The notes under the pieces are model-generated. The model did no database searches. It was not told where the DNA came from and saw nothing but the letters and a program-made list of their open reading frames with translations. Positions 61,228-64,000 of a stretch of DNA of 64,000 nucleotides are shown here, piece after piece (the first letter of the stretch is position 1; every line of letters begins with the position of its first letter). Origin of the DNA: Aliirhizobium wenxiniae (lineage in GTDB: Bacteria > Pseudomonadota > Alphaproteobacteria > Rhizobiales > Rhizobiaceae); NCBI RefSeq assembly GCF_014201355.1, contig NZ_JACHEG010000001.1, forward strand, positions 1,116,001 to 1,180,000. The letters run 5' to 3'. A program made the translations under genes and the position numbers.

Positions 61228-62235
61228 CTAGCAGCCGAGGCGCTTCTGCTCACTGCTGACCTTCGAAAGCACAGCCTTGGCAGCAGTTGGGTAACGGCGC
61301 GGTACTTCCTTGAGCGTCGCGCAGGCAGTCTCGTTGTTATCCAGCGCCGCAAGCGACATGCCGAGCTTCAGAAGCATTTCCGGAGCCTTAGGCGATTTTC
61401 CGTATGTCTGGTGCGCATTGAGGAACGTCTTGGCAGCATCGTTATACTTGCCCTGCGAATACTGCGCCTCGCCGAGCCAGAAATTGGCATCCGCAAGGCG
61501 AGTGCTCTTGGGATAGGAAGAGATGTAGGTGGAAAACTCCGTCTCGGCGAGCTGGTAATCGCCAGTCAGCACGTGATCATAAGCAATCTTGTAGGCATCG
61601 CTTTCACTGCCGAGCGACGCTGTTTTCTGAGGATCCTTGCCTGCACGGGGTGATCCCATGTCGACCCCGGGAAGCGCGGATGAATTGCGGGCACTGTCGT
61701 TGCGGCTGGCGCCGACCGGATTACCGTTCTGGTCAAATTCCATTGAGCCGAGCGTCGTTGGAGCCGGCGCGCTACTGCCCTGCTGAGCGCCTGCACCGAT
61801 GTCGGATGGTGCCTCGATGGCGCGAGCGACATCATCACCTCCGGAAGACTGAGGCTGGGTAGATGAGGAAGGGCGGCTGGACGCCACGGCCGGTTGCCCG
61901 GTCGTGTCGCCCAAATCGCTTCTCTTCTTCTTTTCCAGCTCCTGGAAGCGGAATTCGTTATCCTCCTGCGTTTTGCGCAGTTGCTCCTGCATCTGCAGCA
62001 GCTGATAGCTCATTTCCTCGATCCGGCCGTTCAGCTGCCGGAGTTCTTCCTGGAGTTGCTGGTTACGAACGGCATCATTGCTCTGCGCCAGGATGATTTC
62101 GCCTTTTTCGGGCTTTGCCTGTTGCGGAGCGCTCTGCTCGCCCTGGAAGAGTTTCGGCAGAGACAGTTGGAATGCCCCGGCGGGGCCTGTCATTGCCGCC
62201 AGCCCTAGCATTGCTGCCAAGACAATTTTCTTCAT
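61228..62235 (-). CDS. cpoB: Tol-Pal system protein CpoB (YbgF)
   Basis: A 335-residue periplasmic protein with a signal peptide (about 1-21, ending GAFQ). A coiled coil spans about 55-105 (LQEELRQLNGRIEEMSYQLLQMQEQLRKTQEDNEFRFQELEKK), and a Ser/Pro/Gln linker leads to TPR repeats (about 215-330, YKIAYDHVLTGDYQLAETEFSTYISSYPKSTRLADANFWLGEAQYSQGKY). It couples outer-membrane constriction to peptidoglycan synthesis through TolA. Fourth in the tol-pal run here, followed by tilS. Confidence 0.93.
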   Translation of the reverse strand: MKKIVLAAMLGLAAMTGPAGAFQLSLPKLFQGEQSAPQQAKPEKGEIILAQSNDAVRNQQLQEELRQLNGRIEEMSYQLLQMQEQLRKTQEDNEFRFQELEKKKRSDLGDTTGQPAVASSRPSSSTQPQSSGGDDVARAIEAPSDIGAGAQQGSSAPAPTTLGSMEFDQNGNPVGASRNDSARNSSALPGVDMGSPRAGKDPQKTASLGSESDAYKIAYDHVLTGDYQLAETEFSTYISSYPKSTRLADANFWLGEAQYSQGKYNDAAKTFLNAHQTYGKSPKAPEMLLKLGMSLAALDNNETACATLKEVPRRYPTAAKAVLSKVSSEQKRLGC

Positions 62236-62362
62236 GTCGTTCGTCCTGCTTCTCTGATTTGCGTCGGGATGACGCGAGACGGATTTTTCTTACCTGCCGG
62301 CAAAAAGCAACCAAGCCATCATTCAAAATCTAGGGAATCGGGGCCAAACTAAGGAAAAACAA

Positions 62363-62390
62363 AAAAGGTGGCCGAAAGACCACCTTTTCT
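62363..62390 (-). terminator. Terminator of pal
   Basis: AAAAGGTGG and CCACCTTTT (62363-62371, 62380-62388) form a hairpin with a T-rich tail on the minus strand; 45 bases after the pal stop and upstream of cpoB. Confidence 0.75.
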
Positions 62391-62433
62391 AACGTAATTG
62401 TCATCTTCGCCGAGGCCGAAGCCTCCGCTGAGA

Positions 62434-62967
62434 TTACATGCCAGCGCCGCCGAGAACGGTAACAGCACGGCGATTCTGCGACCAGCAGGAGATATCGTCG
62501 CAAACGGCGACCGGACGTTCCTTACCGTAGGAGATCGTCTTCATGCGGTTTGCCGGAACGCCGCGCGATGCAAGATATTCCTTGGTGGCAGCGGCACGGC
62601 GTGCGCCGAGTGCCAGGTTGTATTCGCGGGTACCGCGTTCGTCGGCATGGCCTTCGACGGTGATCGCGTAGTTCGGGTAACGGGCAAGCCACTGAGCCTG
62701 ACGGTCGAGCGTCTGCTGGGCGTCTGCGCGGACCGAGGTCGAGTCGGTATCGAAGAAGATACGGTCGCCAACGTTGACGGTGAAGTCCTGGCTGGAGCCC
62801 GGCGTAGCCGAACCTGCGCCGCCGAGGCCAAGCTCACCTGCGCTGTTGGGCAGGTTCTTCTTGTTGGCGCAACCGGCAAGTGCCAGCGCGAGCGTGAGCG
62901 CGATAACGGCTGGATTGCGAGCGAGGGTCTGCATGCGGCTCATCGCCGGGGTATCAGTGCGGCTCAT
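62434..62967 (-). CDS. pal: Peptidoglycan-associated lipoprotein Pal
   Basis: A 177-residue lipoprotein: lipobox LALAGC (C33), a short linker, then an OmpA-like domain with VEGHADERGTREYNLALGARRAAATKEYLASRGV, the Pal peptidoglycan-binding signature, ending QNRRAVTVLG. It anchors the outer membrane to peptidoglycan within Tol-Pal. ATG 62967 follows AAGGAG at nine bases; ATG 62943 gives a shorter signal but has no ribosome site. Upstream of cpoB, downstream of tolB. Confidence 0.95.
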   Translation of the reverse strand: MSRTDTPAMSRMQTLARNPAVIALTLALALAGCANKKNLPNSAGELGLGGAGSATPGSSQDFTVNVGDRIFFDTDSTSVRADAQQTLDRQAQWLARYPNYAITVEGHADERGTREYNLALGARRAAATKEYLASRGVPANRMKTISYGKERPVAVCDDISCWSQNRRAVTVLGGAGM

Positions 62968-63023
62968 GGCCGGTCTCTCCTTGGATCATGAAATTCAGAG
63001 TTGCCAGACTCTAACCTAATTGA

Positions 63024-63053
63024 GTTAACCATGTTCAAATGGCTATGGTTAAC
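63024..63053. promoter_or_regulatory. Inverted repeat upstream of pal
   Basis: GTTAACCAT (63024-63032) and ATGGTTAAC (63045-63053) are perfect nine-base arms with a 12-base spacer, about 57 bases upstream of the pal start. It contains two TTAA cores but not at CtrA spacing. A regulatory role is inferred only from symmetry and position. Confidence 0.4.
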
Positions 63054-63150
63054 CAAAGCTTTCGGTGTCCTGTATCTGCCCCATTCCCGCGAGATTGGGG
63101 CAGGAAAGAGGCGGGATCGCCTCACTCTTGATTGCACCTGTTCATACAAC

Positions 63151-64000
63151 CTATTCCAGAAGCGGCGACCACGCCGGGTCGGAAGCATAGGACGGGGTTT
63201 TGACCATCTGCTCGTTGTAGCCGGTCAAGTCGATCGAATAGAGCTGCGGACCACCGGCACCGGCACCCTGACGGAAGAACATCAACACGCGGCCATTCGG
63301 CGCCCAGGTCGGACCTTCGTTATGGAAGCCCGAAGTCAGGATGCGTTCGCCCGAACCGTCCGGCTTCATCACACCGATCGAGAATTTTCCGCCCGACTGT
63401 TTGGTGAAGGCGATCAGATCGCCGCGCGGCGACCAGACCGGTGTCGAATACGAACCGTCACCGAAGGAAATACGGTTCTGCCCCGAACCGTCGGCGTTCA
63501 TCACGTAGATCTGCTGACGGCCGCCACGGTCGCTTTCGAAGGTGATTCTCTGACCATCCGGCGAATAGGAAGGTGCCGTATCGATCGCCGCCGTCGACGT
63601 CAGACGCGTCGTAGTGCGCGAGCGCAGGTCCATCGTGTAGATATTGGCATTGCCTTCCTGCTGCAGGCTCATGATGACCTTCTGGCCATCCGGAGAGAAG
63701 CGCGGCGAGAACGTCATGCCCGGAAAATTGCCGACCACTTCACGCTGTCCGGTCTCAAGCTGCAGCAGATAGACGCGCGGCTGGTTGCCTTCGAACGACA
63801 TGTAGGTGACTTCCTGCCGGCTCGGCGAGAAGCGAGGCGTCAGAACCAGATCCTTGCTGTTGGTCAGCATGCGAACGTTGAAACCGTCCTGGTCCATGAT
63901 CGCAAGCTGGCGCTGGCGGGCAGTCTTCGGACCGCTTTCCGAGACAAACACGACACGCGTGTCGAAATAGCCCTTTTCACCGGTGATACGCTCGTAGATC
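63151..64000 (-). CDS. tolB: Tol-Pal periplasmic beta-propeller protein TolB, C-terminal part (partial)
   Basis: The open frame runs from the TAG/TAA-side stop at 63151 through the window end with no upstream stop, giving about 283 residues of the TolB beta-propeller. Repeats contain [42 protein letters not shown] and [11 protein letters not shown], the WD40-like PD40 pattern, preceded by [17 protein letters not shown]. TolB contacts Pal and TolA in the periplasm. The signal peptide and N-terminal domain are outside the window. Confidence 0.94.
   Translation of the reverse strand, partial: IYERITGEKGYFDTRVVFVSESGPKTARQRQLAIMDQDGFNVRMLTNSKDLVLTPRFSPSRQEVTYMSFEGNQPRVYLLQLETGQREVVGNFPGMTFSPRFSPDGQKVIMSLQQEGNANIYTMDLRSRTTTRLTSTAAIDTAPSYSPDGQRITFESDRGGRQQIYVMNADGSGQNRISFGDGSYSTPVWSPRGDLIAFTKQSGGKFSIGVMKPDGSGERILTSGFHNEGPTWAPNGRVLMFFRQGAGAGGPQLYSIDLTGYNEQMVKTPSYASDPAWSPLLE

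Noticed and set aside
1..64000. Prophage, insertion sequence, CRISPR array or integrated element
   Set aside because: No transposase, integrase, terminase or repeat-spacer array was seen; all regions hold core-type genes.

Overview
The window is chromosomal DNA from an alphaproteobacterium, almost certainly a member of the Rhizobiaceae (Rhizobium/Neorhizobium/Agrobacterium/Sinorhizobium group). The evidence is a ctrA 3' end followed by a single-domain response regulator and chpT; an eipA (DUF1134) gene; an alphaproteobacterial rpoH; serC-serA with a leader resembling the serC RNA motif; the order tolB-pal-cpoB-tilS-ftsH-glmM; hmuTUV divergent from hmuQ/hutX-like genes; and EcfG-type promoters (GGAAC-N16/17-GTT). 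The gene order (ctrA, rluD, rpoH, purA, serA/serC) resembles, from memory, the Sinorhizobium meliloti chromosome. There is no prophage, insertion sequence, CRISPR array or defence island; this is core genome with small accessory patches.

Layout: 0-2.4 kb, cell-cycle phosphorelay genes (ctrA end, receiver protein, chpT) and eipA behind a CtrA box. 2.5-9 kb, a coiled-coil protein, a TrmH/SpoU methyltransferase with a small membrane protein, rluD, an AraC regulator, two small proteins and a methyltransferase with a probable 47-codon upstream ORF. 9-17 kb, rpoH, a zinc-dependent butanediol-type dehydrogenase, a DUF2946/PepSY membrane pair, and purA followed by a 772-residue Glu/Pro-rich membrane protein. 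17-28.5 kb, a DMT exporter, DUF3422 protein, lytic transglycosylase lipoprotein, diguanylate cyclase, a three-gene aromatic/aldehyde detoxification cluster, ung, glyoxalase and galE. 28.9-32.7 kb, a haem uptake and breakdown island. 32.7-39.9 kb, a general-stress-response patch. 40-53 kb, housekeeping genes (amidase, rsmJ, rluA, a CAU tRNA, mnmA, an MscS channel, a Tim44-domain protein, a LysR regulator, serA and serC). 53-57 kb, an Omp25-like porin and a GH15 glycosidase, divergent around a CtrA box. 56-64 kb, glmM, ftsH, tilS, cpoB, pal and tolB (cut by the window end).

The most interesting signal is the stress patch. Five promoters with the EcfG pattern lie in gene-proximal intergenic DNA, in the right orientation, upstream of a DUF3008 protein, a 73-residue hydrophilic protein, a nucleotidyltransferase/metallophosphoesterase operon, treZ-treY (perfect GGAAC-N16-CGTT), and a tandem pair of 24-residue membrane microproteins (also perfect). 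A sixth, weaker match precedes rpoH. The nucleotidyltransferase-phosphoesterase pair and the twin microproteins have no function I can name and are the best candidates for an undescribed stress module. A second regulatory layer is CtrA: exact TTAA-N7-TTAA boxes precede eipA and lie between the porin and the GH15 gene, with weaker boxes near chpT and glmM. All calls come from reading the sequence; no database search was run.
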